The notes: generated by a model not told the origin, from the sequence alone. Counted from the first letter of the stretch, positions 1 through 8,272 are shown. The stretch: 64,000 bases of DNA from Polaribacter sp. Hel_I_88 (GCF_000687935.1 NZ_JHZZ01000001.1:2192001-2256000), one strand, 5' to 3'. Numbers and translations: made by a program.

Positions 1-41
1 AAAATAAATTAAAAATGATTTTAGCTGTGAATGCTAAATAA
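1..41 (+). CDS. C-terminal end of a probable ExbD-type biopolymer transporter (partial)
   Basis: The window opens in a reading frame ending KMILAVNAK and a TAA at 39-41. ExbD proteins often end with a similar short hydrophobic strand, and in Flavobacteriaceae exbB-exbD normally precede the tonB-like gene, which starts 44 bases downstream. Only about 12 codons are visible, so the call rests mainly on context. ExbD would be an inner-membrane partner of ExbB and TonB that harnesses proton motive force for outer-membrane receptors. Confidence 0.4.
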   Translation, partial: NKLKMILAVNAK

Positions 42-51
42 ATAATTCATC

Positions 52-78
52 CTGCAAGGTTTTAAAAACCTTGTAGGT
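52..78. repeat. Perfectly spaced inverted repeat between exbD end and tonB
   Basis: CCTGCAAGGTTTT is followed almost immediately by AAAACCTTGTAGG, giving a hairpin of about 12 bp with one G-U type mismatch. No T-run follows, so it is not a classical terminator. It may be an intercistronic processing or attenuation hairpin, or a dispersed palindrome. Confidence 0.6.
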
Positions 79-85
79 ATTTTAT

Positions 86-919
86 ATGATGCCAATATTA
101 GAAACAAAACATAAACGTAAATCAGCAGCAATAACAGCGGTTATTTTGTTGCTTTTGTTGTTTGTAGTCTTTAATTACGGAATGCAATACTTAGATCCTC
201 CAGAAGAATATGGTTTGGCTATTAATTTTGGAGATGCCAATGTTGGGAGTGGAGAACCTGTTGAGTTTACTAAAAAAGCACCTACGCCTAGAGTTGTAGC
301 GCAAGAACAAGAAGTAGTTGAAAAAGTAAAAGAAACGCCAAAAGAAATTCTCAAAGAAGAAATTATTACAAAAGAAACTGCTGAGGAAGTGCCTGTCGTA
401 GAAAAGGTAAAAGAGGTAACAAAGCAACCTGTAAAAGAAGTTGTCAAAAAGGAAGTGCCGAAAGTAGTTCCAAAACCAAAACCTTCTAAAGAAACTACAG
501 ATGCTTTAAATAGTTTGTTAAACGGAACTACCTCAGATGGAAAAGCAACAGGAGAAGGAGATGATGCAAAAGAAGGTGTGAAAGGAAATGAAAATGGCGA
601 TCCAAATTCCAATAAGTATTATGGAAATACTGGAGGTGGCTCAGGAGGAAATTATAATTTAGCAGGAAGAAAAGCATTGCTGAAACCCATAAAAAAACCA
701 GATTGTCAGGAGGAAGGTACCGTTGTTGTCAAAATTACGGTGGATAAAAACGGAAAAGTAATCAGTGCAATTCCTGGAGTAAAGGGCTCTACAAATACAG
801 CGAAATGTTTATTAGACCCTGCCAAAGAAGCTGCCTTAAATACTACTTGGAATCAAGATGAAAAAGCACCTGTCAGTCAAACAGGCACTATCATTTATAA
901 GTTTTCTCTAACAAAATAA
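86..919 (+). CDS. TonB-like energy transducer
   Basis: A 277-aa protein with the TonB layout. A short cytoplasmic N-terminus is followed by one membrane segment (about residues 13-30). A long Lys/Glu/Val/Pro-rich periplasmic spacer (about 60-135) carries repeated KEV and VPK words. A Gly/Asn-rich linker (150-192) leads to a C-terminal domain (about 195-277) with the strand pattern VVVKITVDKNGKV typical of TonB_C. Cys207 and Cys241 could form a disulfide. Start may be this ATG or the adjacent one at 89. It probably forms an operon with the preceding exbD. The usual downstream partner folC lies at 6646, separated by sugar-nucleotide genes. Family role is transmitting proton motive force to outer-membrane transporters. 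The specific receptor is unknown. Confidence 0.85.
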   Translation: MMPILETKHKRKSAAITAVILLLLLFVVFNYGMQYLDPPEEYGLAINFGDANVGSGEPVEFTKKAPTPRVVAQEQEVVEKVKETPKEILKEEIITKETAEEVPVVEKVKEVTKQPVKEVVKKEVPKVVPKPKPSKETTDALNSLLNGTTSDGKATGEGDDAKEGVKGNENGDPNSNKYYGNTGGGSGGNYNLAGRKALLKPIKKPDCQEEGTVVVKITVDKNGKVISAIPGVKGSTNTAKCLLDPAKEAALNTTWNQDEKAPVSQTGTIIYKFSLTK

Positions 920-1113
920 TGTGAAGCAGTTACACGTAAATCCATCTATTGATGAACAGTATCTATCTGTTTCTCAATGATGTTTGGTTTTTTATGTTGC
1001 TTGTTTTTAATATATTTATAGCAGTTTAAACAAAAAATCATCTAAAATTGATGCAATCAAAATCACATTTTTAGAGAATTAAAATTATATTTGAAGAAAA
1101 AATGGAGGAAAAA

Positions 1114-1539
1114 ATGAAAAAAAAAGCAATCATAGTTTCAGGATATTTTAATCCAATTCACAAAGGCCATTTGGAGTATTTTAATAGCGCAAAAGCATTG
1201 GCAGATGAGTTGTTTGTGATTGTGAATAGCGATTTGCAAAGGGCTTTAAAAGGTTCTAAAGAATTTCAGGAAGAAGAGGAGCGCTTAATTATTGTACAAA
1301 ATATGAAGGCTGTAGATAAAGCAATGATTTCTATAGATAAAGATAGAACTGTTTGTGAAACGATTAGAAGTCTTTCAGAAAAGTATGGAAAAGAATACGA
1401 TTTAGGTTTTGCAAATGGGGGAGATCAAAACAATAATTCAATCCCAGAAGCTCCCATTTGTAAGGAGTTGAACATTCAGTTGATTGATGGCTTAGGAGAT
1501 AAAATACAATCCTCATCTTGGTTGCTTAAGAAAAAATAA
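1114..1539 (+). CDS. Adenylyl/cytidylyltransferase-family nucleotidyltransferase
   Basis: About 141 aa, a single HIGH-superfamily nucleotidyltransferase fold. The nucleotide-binding motif is HKGH (in NPIHKGHLEYF), close to the N-terminus. The superfamily includes TagD and the HldE cytidylyltransferase domain. The substrate cannot be read from sequence. The C-terminus SSSWLLKK resembles the S-rich motif of the family. I prefer the ATG at 1114, preceded by GGAGG, over the in-frame ATG at 1102. The second nucleotidyltransferase starts 11 bases downstream, so the two are probably cotranscribed. A decayed homologue lies at 17528-17790. Likely role is making an NDP-activated small polyol or sugar for the surface polymer. 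Confidence 0.75.
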   Translation: MKKKAIIVSGYFNPIHKGHLEYFNSAKALADELFVIVNSDLQRALKGSKEFQEEEERLIIVQNMKAVDKAMISIDKDRTVCETIRSLSEKYGKEYDLGFANGGDQNNNSIPEAPICKELNIQLIDGLGDKIQSSSWLLKKK

Positions 1540-1550
1540 AAAATAGTATT

Positions 1551-1982
1551 ATGAAAATAGGAATTACGTTTAGTGCCTTCGATTTATTGCATGCAGGGCA
1601 TATCACCATGCTAGAAGACGCAAAAAGGCAATGCGATTATTTAATTTGTGGTTTGCAAACTAATCCAACCTTAGATCGTCCAGAAAAAAATATGCCTGTA
1701 CAATCTGTGGTGGAAAGATACATTCAATTAAAGGGCTGTAAATTTGTAGATGAGGTTGTGCCTTATGCAACCGAACAAGATTTAGAAGATGTATTGCGTT
1801 CTTTTAAGATTGATGTACGAATTATAGGAGAAGAATACGCTAGCAAACAATTTACAGGAAGACAGTATTGTGAAGAAAAAGGAATTGATTTGTACTTTAA
1901 TAAAAGAGAACATCGTTTTTCTAGCAGCGGATTAAGAAGAGAGGTGCAAGCTAAAGAAAATCTAAAAACGAAAGATAAATAG
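1551..1982 (+). CDS. TagD-like glycerol-3-phosphate cytidylyltransferase family protein
   Basis: 143 aa, the length of the TagD family. It starts MKIGITFSAFDLLHAGH with the HxGH motif at His14-His17, has VERYIQLKGCKFVDEVVPY in the middle, and a C-terminal RFSSSGLR matching the family's substrate-binding RxxxxS region. Known members transfer CMP to glycerol-3-phosphate or related polyol phosphates. The real acceptor here is uncertain. It follows another HIGH-family transferase by 11 bases, so this is a tandem pair of distant paralogues. CDP-activated polyol could be used to decorate the polysaccharide. No CDP-glycerol transferase of the TagB/TagF type is obvious in the window. Confidence 0.8.
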   Translation: MKIGITFSAFDLLHAGHITMLEDAKRQCDYLICGLQTNPTLDRPEKNMPVQSVVERYIQLKGCKFVDEVVPYATEQDLEDVLRSFKIDVRIIGEEYASKQFTGRQYCEEKGIDLYFNKREHRFSSSGLRREVQAKENLKTKDK

Positions 1983-2187
1983 GTGTATCGTTTGTCGTTT
2001 GTCATTTTTCGAACAGCGAATTACGAAGAGTGAAGTTTGAAGCGTGAGGGGTGAAGTTAGAAGTTTGAGGTTTGAGGTTGGAAGAGTGAAGAACTAAGAT
2101 CGTTTCTCGTCCATTTTTGACATTTCATAAAGAACGTGATACCAAAATCTAATGACGAAAATCGAACAACAAAATAAATAAATAAGA
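1983..2187. repeat. Low-complexity spacer of CGTTTNTCG and GAAGTTTGAGG words
   Basis: The spacer is built from short repeated words: CGTTTGTCG types first, then GAAGTTTGAGGTTTGAGG types, then ACGAAAATCGAACAAC before ugd. It has no reading frame of note. The same vocabulary recurs in the spacers before fcl, gmd, wlbA-like and after the kinase at 56002. Confidence 0.65.
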
Positions 2188-3507
2188 TTGAATATTACCG
2201 TACTAGGAAGTGGTTATGTGGGATTAACTGCAGGAGCGTGTTTTGCAGAAATGGGAAATATAGTTACATGTGTGGATGTACATACACATAAAATCAAAAA
2301 TTTACAGCAAGGTATCATTCCCATTTTTGAACCTGGTTTAGAGAGTTTAGTACTAAAAAACGTAGATAAAACCTTATTTTTTAAAACCAATTTAAAAGAG
2401 GGCAATGTAAATGCTGAAATCATCTTTATTGCTGTGGGTACTCCTACAAAAGAAGATCATGATGTTGATTTACACTATTTTTATCAGGCCGCAAAAGATA
2501 TTGGACAGGCAATTACAAAAGAAACAATTATTGTAAATAAATCTACAGTTCCAGTTGGAACAGCAGATAAAGTCAAAGAAATTATTCAAAAAGAATTAAT
2601 GGCTAGAAACGTGGAGGTAAAATTTCATGTAGTTTCGAATCCTGAATTTTTAAAAGAAGGGTCAGCAATTGTCGATTTTATGAAGCCAGACAGGGTAGTT
2701 ATTGGAGCTGATACTGAAGTAGCTTTTCAAAAAATGGAGCAGTTATATTCTCCTTTTTTTAGAACCCATGATCGTTTTATACGAATGGACATTCGTTCTG
2801 CAGAAATGACCAAATATGCAGCCAATGCGATGTTGGCGACTAAGATTTCTTTTATGAATGAAATTGCGAATATTTGTGAAAAAGTTGGAGCAGATGCCAA
2901 TAAAGTAAGAATTGGTATTGGCTCCGATAGTAGAATTGGCTATAACTTTATATATCCAGGAGCAGGTTATGGAGGTTCATGTTTTCCGAAAGACGTAAAA
3001 GCACTCCATAAAATAGCAAAAGATCATGGCTACAATGCAAAATTAATTGCTTCTGTAGAAGCTGTAAATGATGCACAAAAATTAATTATTTACAATAAAA
3101 TTATACAAAGATTTGGAGCTGATTTAAAAGGGAAAACATTTGCCATGTGGGGCTTATCTTTTAAACCTGGTACAGATGATGTTCGTGAAGCCCCTTCTAT
3201 TTTTGTCATCAAGGCATTATTGGCAAAAGGAGCAAAAATTAATGTTTACGATCCTAAAGCCATTGAAACTGCAAAACAATTTTATTTAAAAGACCTAGAA
3301 AATATTACCTATTTCGATGCTAAATATCAGGTGTTAGATGATGCAGAGGCGTTGATTTTAATGACGGAATGGAAAGAATTCCGTTCACCGGATTTTGAAG
3401 AAATTAAACTCAAATTAAAGGCTCCCATCATTTTTGATGGTAGAAACCAATACAATGTATTTCATCTGGAAGAAAAAGGATTTGAATATTATCAAATAGG
3501 AAAGTAA
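2188..3507 (+). CDS. ugd: UDP-glucose 6-dehydrogenase
   Basis: 439 aa. Oxidises UDP-glucose twice to UDP-glucuronate in the cytoplasm. The Rossmann motif GSGYVGL begins at residue 7. The central PEFLKEGSA stretch and GAGYGGSCFPKD with the catalytic Cys265 are clear, followed by the C-terminal UDP-binding domain with FKPGTDDVREAPS. The start is TTG: an in-frame TAA lies three codons upstream and the Rossmann motif leaves no room for a later start. Length fits the family. It stands alone between low-complexity spacers, with no tight coupling to neighbours. It is one of three nucleotide-sugar dehydrogenases in the window, the others being at 21257 and 23747, and the closest to true Ugd. Confidence 0.93.
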   Translation: MNITVLGSGYVGLTAGACFAEMGNIVTCVDVHTHKIKNLQQGIIPIFEPGLESLVLKNVDKTLFFKTNLKEGNVNAEIIFIAVGTPTKEDHDVDLHYFYQAAKDIGQAITKETIIVNKSTVPVGTADKVKEIIQKELMARNVEVKFHVVSNPEFLKEGSAIVDFMKPDRVVIGADTEVAFQKMEQLYSPFFRTHDRFIRMDIRSAEMTKYAANAMLATKISFMNEIANICEKVGADANKVRIGIGSDSRIGYNFIYPGAGYGGSCFPKDVKALHKIAKDHGYNAKLIASVEAVNDAQKLIIYNKIIQRFGADLKGKTFAMWGLSFKPGTDDVREAPSIFVIKALLAKGAKINVYDPKAIETAKQFYLKDLENITYFDAKYQVLDDAEALILMTEWKEFRSPDFEEIKLKLKAPIIFDGRNQYNVFHLEEKGFEYYQIGK

Positions 3508-3788
3508 CTGAGTTTCGTTTCTCGTTAATCATCCATCGTTATTCGAGGTACAAAATTGCAGGTTGGAAGTTGGTGGTATATAAGTCAGAAGTTGGAAGTT
3601 TGAAGTTGGAAGTCAGAAGTTGGAAGTTGGAAGAGAGTAGCTGGAAGTTGATGATTTGAAGTCAGAAGAGAGAGGCTGGAAGTTGGAAGTAGGAAGTCTG
3701 CAGCGTTCATATCGAACATTGCTTATGAAAACATGATCCACGAATAACGAAATACAAAAAACGAAACACGATACACGAATAAAGAAAC
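3508..3788. repeat. Low-complexity spacer of GGAAGTTGGAAGT words
   Basis: About 280 bases dominated by GAAGTTGGAAGT and GAAGTCAGAAG words, ending with AACGAAACACGA-type words before the fcl ATG. No credible gene, promoter or terminator is recognised. It looks like an expanded degenerate microsatellite rather than a unique regulatory region. Confidence 0.65.
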
Positions 3789-4745
3789 ATGAACAACGTA
3801 AATAAAAGCACAAAAATATACATCGCAGGTCATAGAGGTATGGTAGGTGCTGCTATTTGGAGAGCTTTAGAAAAAAGAGGATATTCCAATTTAGTTGGCA
3901 GGAGCAGTAAAGAGCTAGATTTAAAAAACCAGCAAGAGGTGCTTGATTTTTTTGATAAAGAAAAACCAGCGATTGTGATTGATGCAGCTGCAAAAGTTGG
4001 AGGTATTTTGGCAAATAATGATTTTCCTTATCAATTTTTAATGGAAAATATGCAGATTCAAAACAACTTAATCGATACTTCATTAAAAAATCATGTTGAG
4101 AAGTTTATTTTTTTAGGAAGCTCTTGTATTTATCCGAAGTTTGCTCCACAACCTTTAAAAGAAGACTATTTACTAACTGATTCTTTAGAACCTACTAATG
4201 AGTGGTATGCGATTGCAAAAATAACCGGGGTTAAAAGTTGTCAAGCCATTAGAAATCAATTTCAAAAAGAGTATGTGAGCTTGATGCCCACAAATTTATA
4301 CGGTTATTTTGATAATTTCGATTTGAAAACATCCCATGTTTTACCAGCAATGTTGCGTAAATTCCATGAGGCAAAATTAAATAATCAGCCTGTAGAACTA
4401 TGGGGAAGTGGGACCCCAATGAGAGAATTTTTATTTGTAGATGACATGGCAGAAGCTGTTGTGTTTGCTTTAGAAAATAATTTACCAGAATATTTATATA
4501 ATATCGGAACAGGAAAAGATATTACTATTAAAGAACTAGCTGAAACGATCCAAAAAGTTGTAGGACATCAAGGAGAAATTATTTGGGATGCCACAAAACC
4601 AGATGGTACCCCAAGAAAATTAATGGATGTTTCTAAAATGAAAGATGTAGGTTGGGAATACACAACAGAATTACAAGAAGGAATTGAGAAAACATATGCT
4701 TGGTTTTTAGAAAATATAGAGGATATTAAGGAAGTGAAGATGTAG
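3789..4745 (+). CDS. fcl: GDP-L-fucose synthase
   Basis: 318 aa extended SDR. Converts GDP-4-keto-6-deoxy-mannose to GDP-L-fucose by epimerisation and NADPH reduction. The cofactor motif GHRGMVG lies near the N-terminus, SSCIYPKFAPQP follows in the middle, and the catalytic YAIAK gives the Tyr/Lys pair. Length matches the family. Its partner Gmd is at 5305, after a four-helix-bundle gene. The usual order is gmd-fcl; here fcl comes first and a small gene intervenes. It predicts L-fucose or a fucose-derived residue in the polysaccharide. Confidence 0.92.
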   Translation: MNNVNKSTKIYIAGHRGMVGAAIWRALEKRGYSNLVGRSSKELDLKNQQEVLDFFDKEKPAIVIDAAAKVGGILANNDFPYQFLMENMQIQNNLIDTSLKNHVEKFIFLGSSCIYPKFAPQPLKEDYLLTDSLEPTNEWYAIAKITGVKSCQAIRNQFQKEYVSLMPTNLYGYFDNFDLKTSHVLPAMLRKFHEAKLNNQPVELWGSGTPMREFLFVDDMAEAVVFALENNLPEYLYNIGTGKDITIKELAETIQKVVGHQGEIIWDATKPDGTPRKLMDVSKMKDVGWEYTTELQEGIEKTYAWFLENIEDIKEVKM

Positions 4746-4878
4746 TTTCGATTTTCGTTTCTCGTTTCTCGTCCATCGTAAATCAAGAACAGACAAGAAA
4801 CAACGAACCACAAACAACGGCCATCGTTTTTCGATTTCCGCTTTTTACCTAACGACTAACCAACAACGACTAAAAAAT
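4746..4878. repeat. Low-complexity spacer with inverted CGTTTCTCG / AACGAACCAC words
   Basis: CGTTTCTCGTCCATCG-type words are followed by their approximate reverse complements (ACAACGAACCAC), then a second pair. The strand can fold into imperfect hairpins. It directly precedes the four-helix-bundle ATG. Confidence 0.65.
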
Positions 4879-5223
4879 ATGGAAAATAATCTGGAAGTAT
4901 GGAAATTAGCACATCAATTAACCTTGAAAGTATATACAATTTCTAAAAAATTTCCCTCTTCAGAAATGTATGGCTTAACGAGTCAATTGAGAAGAAGTGT
5001 CAGTAGTGTGCCAACAAATATAATAGAAGGTCAGGGTAGACAATATAAAAAAGAATTTATTCAGTTTTTATATATTGCAAAAGGATCTTTAGAGGAAGCA
5101 AATTATCAGTTGTTTTTAGCGAAAGACTTACATTATATTTCTGTTGAAGAGTATCATGCATTAAATACCTTATGTACAAGAATTAAAATGATGTTGTATA
5201 AATTGATAAAATCATTAAAGTAG
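4879..5223 (+). CDS. Four-helix-bundle protein (23S rRNA intervening-sequence protein family)
   Basis: 114 aa, mostly helical. It carries the family signature YGLTSQLRRSVSSVPTNIIEG followed by EFIQFLYIAKGSLEEA. The family is named for proteins encoded in intervening sequences of some 23S rRNA genes and shares its fold with Avd of diversity-generating retroelements. The cellular role is unknown. A second copy at 20858 has the same YGLTSQ, NIxEG and FLYIxxGSL blocks. Both copies sit in sugar-nucleotide regions bounded by low-complexity spacers. That suggests the gene travels as a cassette rather than acting in fucose synthesis. Confidence 0.85.
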   Translation: MENNLEVWKLAHQLTLKVYTISKKFPSSEMYGLTSQLRRSVSSVPTNIIEGQGRQYKKEFIQFLYIAKGSLEEANYQLFLAKDLHYISVEEYHALNTLCTRIKMMLYKLIKSLK

Positions 5224-5304
5224 ATATACCGTTAATCGCTTATCTATTTCCGTTTTTCGCCAAACGAACAACGAACAACGAACAACGAACAACGAACAAA
5301 AAAT
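5224..5304. repeat. Spacer with tandem CGAACAA repeats before gmd
   Basis: CGTTAATCG and CGTTTTTCG words are followed by five near-perfect tandem copies of the heptamer CGAACAA, ending just before the gmd ATG at 5305. The run is purine/A-rich and could act as an unstructured leader. Copy number is a candidate for slippage. Confidence 0.75.
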
Positions 5305-6465
5305 ATGAAAGTAGCATTTATAACAGGAGTAACAGGCCAAGATGGCGCGTATTTAAGTGAATTTTTACTAAAAAAAGGATACGAAGTGCATGGAATGAAA
5401 AGAAGGTCGTCTTTATTTAATACAGACAGAATTGATCATTTATACCAAGATCCTCATGTAGACAATCGTAATTTCTTTTTACATTATGGGGATATGACGG
5501 ATAGTACCAATATCACACGTTTGATCAAAGAAATTCAACCCGACGAAATTTATAATTTAGCAGCCATGAGTCATGTGGCAGTTTCTTTTGAAACGCCAGA
5601 ATATACAGGAAATGCAGATGGTTTAGGGACGTTAAGAATTTTAGACGCTGTTCGATTGTTAGGGTTGGAAAAGAAAACGAGAATTTATCAAGCATCAACA
5701 TCAGAGTTGTATGGAAAAGTACAAGAAGTTCCACAGTCTGAAACAACGCCATTTTACCCACGTTCTCCCTATGCAGTTGCTAAAATGTACGCATTTTGGA
5801 TTACTGTAAATTACAGAGAAGCGTATGGAATGTATGCTTGTAATGGAATTTTGTTTAACCACGAATCTCCTTTAAGAGGAGAAACTTTTGTAACGCGTAA
5901 AATTACCAGAGCAACCGCTAGAATTGCATTAGGACTTCAGGATAAATTATATTTAGGAAACTTAGACGCAAAACGAGATTGGGGGCATGCCAAAGATTAT
6001 GTAAGAATGATGTGGATGATTTTACAGGCAGAGGAAGCAGAAGACTGGGTGATTGCAACCGGCAAAACTACCTCTGTAAGAGATTTTGTAAGAATGAGTT
6101 TTGAGCAAGTTGGTATTGAGTTAATGTTTAAAGGAGAAGGAGTTGATGAGAAAGGTTTCGTTAAAAGTATTGACGAAGAAAAATACCAAGCAGCTTTGAG
6201 CGAAAATGGACAACGAAAAGTAAGCAATGAAGAACGACCTGAAATCGGACAAGAAGTGTTAGCGGTAGATCCAAAGTATTTTAGACCTACAGAAGTTGAT
6301 TTATTAATTGGAGATCCCTCAAAAGCAAAACAAAAATTAGGTTGGGAGTGTCAATATGATTTGCAAGATTTGGTCAAAGATATGATGCAATCTGATTTAA
6401 AATTGATGAAAAAAGATCAGTTTTTGAAAGACAACGGCTTTACAACATTAAATTATTTTGAGTAG
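5305..6465 (+). CDS. gmd: GDP-mannose 4,6-dehydratase
   Basis: 386 aa extended SDR. Converts GDP-D-mannose to GDP-4-keto-6-deoxy-D-mannose, the substrate of Fcl. The NADP motif [10 protein letters not shown] and the following HGMKRRSS are near the N-terminus, and the active-site strings [10 protein letters not shown] and SPYAVAK supply the Thr/Glu and Tyr/Lys residues. [16 protein letters not shown] near the C-terminus is family-typical. It is slightly longer than many Gmd proteins because of a segment at about 270-320. The first codon directly follows a CGAACAA repeat run. The next gene, folC, is 180 bases away with a palindromic element between. Confidence 0.93.
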   Translation: MKVAFITGVTGQDGAYLSEFLLKKGYEVHGMKRRSSLFNTDRIDHLYQDPHVDNRNFFLHYGDMTDSTNITRLIKEIQPDEIYNLAAMSHVAVSFETPEYTGNADGLGTLRILDAVRLLGLEKKTRIYQASTSELYGKVQEVPQSETTPFYPRSPYAVAKMYAFWITVNYREAYGMYACNGILFNHESPLRGETFVTRKITRATARIALGLQDKLYLGNLDAKRDWGHAKDYVRMMWMILQAEEAEDWVIATGKTTSVRDFVRMSFEQVGIELMFKGEGVDEKGFVKSIDEEKYQAALSENGQRKVSNEERPEIGQEVLAVDPKYFRPTEVDLLIGDPSKAKQKLGWECQYDLQDLVKDMMQSDLKLMKKDQFLKDNGFTTLNYFE

Positions 6466-6511
6466 ACTAATAATTTTTGAATATAAAAGTGTGCGATGAT
6501 ACCACTATTTT

Positions 6512-6593
6512 GTCACCCTGAATTTATTTCAGGGTCTTGGAATAGGATGTGTATTTAATGTAGTCTAAGATTCTGAAATGAATTCAGCATGAC
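6512..6593. repeat. Palindromic element, family B (gmd-folC spacer)
   Basis: Two hairpin arms lie within 82 bases. The left arm starts GTCACCCTGAA and folds on TTTCAGGGTC. The right arm starts GATTCTGAAATG and ends TTCAGCATGAC. The outer GTCA and TGAC ends are mutually inverted. At least nine relatives occur in this window. Confidence 0.8.
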
Positions 6594-6645
6594 AGATTTT
6601 AAGTTTTAAGACATTTAGAGAATAGATAAGAATTATTTAGTGATT

Positions 6646-7854
6646 ATGACGTACCAAGAAACCCTAAACTGGATGTTTAGCCAATTACCTATGTATCAAA
6701 ACATAGGGAAGACAGCGTTTAAAAAGGATTTAACAAACATCCTAGCTTTTGCGAAGGAGTTAGGAAATCCAGAGCAAAAATTCAAGTCAATTCATGTTGG
6801 GGGCACAAACGGAAAAGGTTCCACAAGTCACATGTTGGCTTCTGTTTTGCAAGAAGCAGGTTATACAGTAGGGTTGTATACCTCACCTCATTTAAAAAGT
6901 TTTACGGAACGAATCCGTTTAAATGGAGCTGAAATTCCGAAAACAAAAGTGGTTTCATTTATAGCCAAACATAAATTGTTTTTAGAAAAACAACAGCTCT
7001 CTTTTTTTGAGATGACTGTGGGCTTGGCCTTCGATTATTTTGCGGATGAAAAAGTAGATATCGCCATTATAGAAGTCGGTTTAGGAGGACGATTGGATTC
7101 CACAAACATCATTACTCCAGCAGTATCCGTCATTACCAACATAGGGTTAGATCACACACAGTTTTTAGGGGAAACCTTACCAGAAATCGCTTTTGAAAAA
7201 GCCGGCATCATCAAAAAGAACGTTCCCGTAATTATAGGAGAAAAGCAAGAAGAGGTTGTTGCTGTTTTTCAAAAGAAAGCACAGGAATGTGATGTAGAGC
7301 TCTTTTTTGGGTCGGATGATGAGCAATGCTATCAAACCGATTTGTTGGGGGATTACCAAACATCAAACACAAAAACAGCCGTTGCTGCTATACAGCAGTT
7401 AAAAGGATTCCAAATTTCAAAAGAACATATAGTAAGGGGGTTACAAAATGTTGTAAAGCATACTAACTTACAAGGAAGGTGGCAGATTTTGCAGGAAAAG
7501 CCTAAAGTAATTGCAGATACCGCTCATAATAAAGAAGGGTTGGAAATTGTTTTGCAACAGCTTCAAAAAGAACCTTACCAACAACTCCATATTGTTTTAG
7601 GGGTGGTGTCTGATAAAAAGTTGGATGAGGTGTTCCCACTATTTCCTAAAGACGCTACCTATTATTTTTGCAAACCCAATATCCCAAGAGGGCTGTCAGA
7701 AAAAATAGTAAAAAAAGCAGCAAACCAGTTTAATTTGATAGGAACTTCTTTTGATTCTGTAAATCAAGCTTTTGAAACAGCGAAGCTAAGTGCTGGTAAA
7801 GAAGATGTTGTGTATGTAGGAGGCAGTACGTTTGTGGTTGCAGAAATTTTGTAA
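6646..7854 (+). CDS. folC: Bifunctional dihydrofolate synthase / folylpolyglutamate synthase
   Basis: About 402 aa Mur-ligase-family enzyme that adds glutamate to dihydropteroate and to folates. The ATP-binding P-loop is VGGTNGKGSTSHML. Downstream motifs include TSPHLKSFTERIR, EVGLGGRLDSTNI and NIGLDHTQFLG, followed by the C-terminal domain with ADTAHNKEG. I chose ATG at 6646 over the in-frame GTG at 6640. In related genomes folC follows exbD-tonB directly, so the fucose/uronate genes probably entered this spot later. tRNA-Val genes follow at once. Confidence 0.92.
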   Translation: MTYQETLNWMFSQLPMYQNIGKTAFKKDLTNILAFAKELGNPEQKFKSIHVGGTNGKGSTSHMLASVLQEAGYTVGLYTSPHLKSFTERIRLNGAEIPKTKVVSFIAKHKLFLEKQQLSFFEMTVGLAFDYFADEKVDIAIIEVGLGGRLDSTNIITPAVSVITNIGLDHTQFLGETLPEIAFEKAGIIKKNVPVIIGEKQEEVVAVFQKKAQECDVELFFGSDDEQCYQTDLLGDYQTSNTKTAVAAIQQLKGFQISKEHIVRGLQNVVKHTNLQGRWQILQEKPKVIADTAHNKEGLEIVLQQLQKEPYQQLHIVLGVVSDKKLDEVFPLFPKDATYYFCKPNIPRGLSEKIVKKAANQFNLIGTSFDSVNQAFETAKLSAGKEDVVYVGGSTFVVAEIL

Positions 7855-7872
7855 AATTAAATTAGAATAGTG

Positions 7873-7902
7873 TTGTTTTATTCTAAAACAATAGTATATT
7901 TG
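7873..7902 (+). promoter_or_regulatory. Bacteroidota-type promoter for tRNA-Val
   Basis: TTG at 7873-7875 and TATATTTG at 7895-7902 match TTG-N19-TAnnTTTG. The tRNA 5' end at 7916 lies 13 bases further on, a natural distance for a short leader. Confidence 0.75.
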
Positions 7903-7915
7903 CACCCGCAATTGA

Positions 7916-7990
7916 GGGCAATTAGCTCAGTTGGTTCAGAGCACCTCGTTTACACCGAGGGGGTCGGGGGTTCGAATCCCTCATTGCCCA
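7916..7990 (+). tRNA. tRNA-Val (anticodon TAC), copy 1
   Basis: A complete cloverleaf. GGGCAAT pairs with ATTGCCC, the D arm is GCTC...GAGC, and the anticodon stem CCTCG/CGAGG encloses the loop TTTACAC with anticodon TAC. The T arm GGGGG-TTCGAAT-CCCTC follows, and the discriminator is A at 7990. CCA is encoded at 7991-7993. It has its own promoter. Confidence 0.95.
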
Positions 7991-8025
7991 CCACATTCCT
8001 GCCGAAACGGAATTCAAATAAAATC

Positions 8026-8099
8026 GGGCAATTAGCTCAGTTGGTTTCCGAAGCGAGTTCGGAACACGTCAGAGCATTCCGAAGCAAGTTCGGAAGAGT
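8026..8099 (+). pseudogene. Broken tRNA-Val copy with palindromic insertions
   Basis: GGGCAATTAGCTCAGTTGGT (8026-8045) matches the intact tRNA. A 23-base palindrome-bearing insertion follows (8046-8068, core TTCCGAAGCGAGTTCGGAA). Then tRNA sequence resumes with TCAGAGCA. Where the anticodon stem should start, another TTCCGAAGCAAGTTCGGAA hairpin (8077-8095) replaces the rest. The anticodon, T arm and 3' acceptor are missing, so it cannot be a functional tRNA. The insertion lies at GGT^TC in the D loop. Confidence 0.85.
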
Positions 8100-8147
8100 T
8101 TGTTTGAAATAAAGAAGTATTCCTTCACTTAGGAATTAAAATATAAA

Positions 8148-8222
8148 GGGCAATTAGCTCAGTTGGTTCAGAGCATCTCGTTTACACCGAGAGGGTCGGG
8201 GGTTCGAATCCCTCATTGCCCA
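8148..8222 (+). tRNA. tRNA-Val (anticodon TAC), copy 2
   Basis: A complete cloverleaf, nearly identical to the copy at 7916. The top pair of the anticodon stem is a compensated change: TCTCG/CGAGA in place of CCTCG/CGAGG. The discriminator is A at 8222 and CCA is not encoded, unlike copy 1. A factor-independent terminator follows. Confidence 0.93.
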
Positions 8223-8226
8223 CATT

Positions 8227-8257
8227 AAAACTCTTCCGAATTTCGGAAGAGTTTTTT
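8227..8257 (+). terminator. Rho-independent terminator after tRNA-Val copy 2
   Basis: The stem ACTCTTCCGAA / TTCGGAAGAGT is followed by a T-run. Its core TTCCGAA/TTCGGAA is the same palindrome that interrupts the broken tRNA copies, which suggests terminator and insert share an origin. Confidence 0.8.
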
Positions 8258-8272
8258 ATTACAAGCAATTTC

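Noticed and set aside
7870..8112. 80-codon reading frame across the tRNA-Val array
   Set aside because: It runs through an intact tRNA and a broken copy; codon content is that of the RNA genes.
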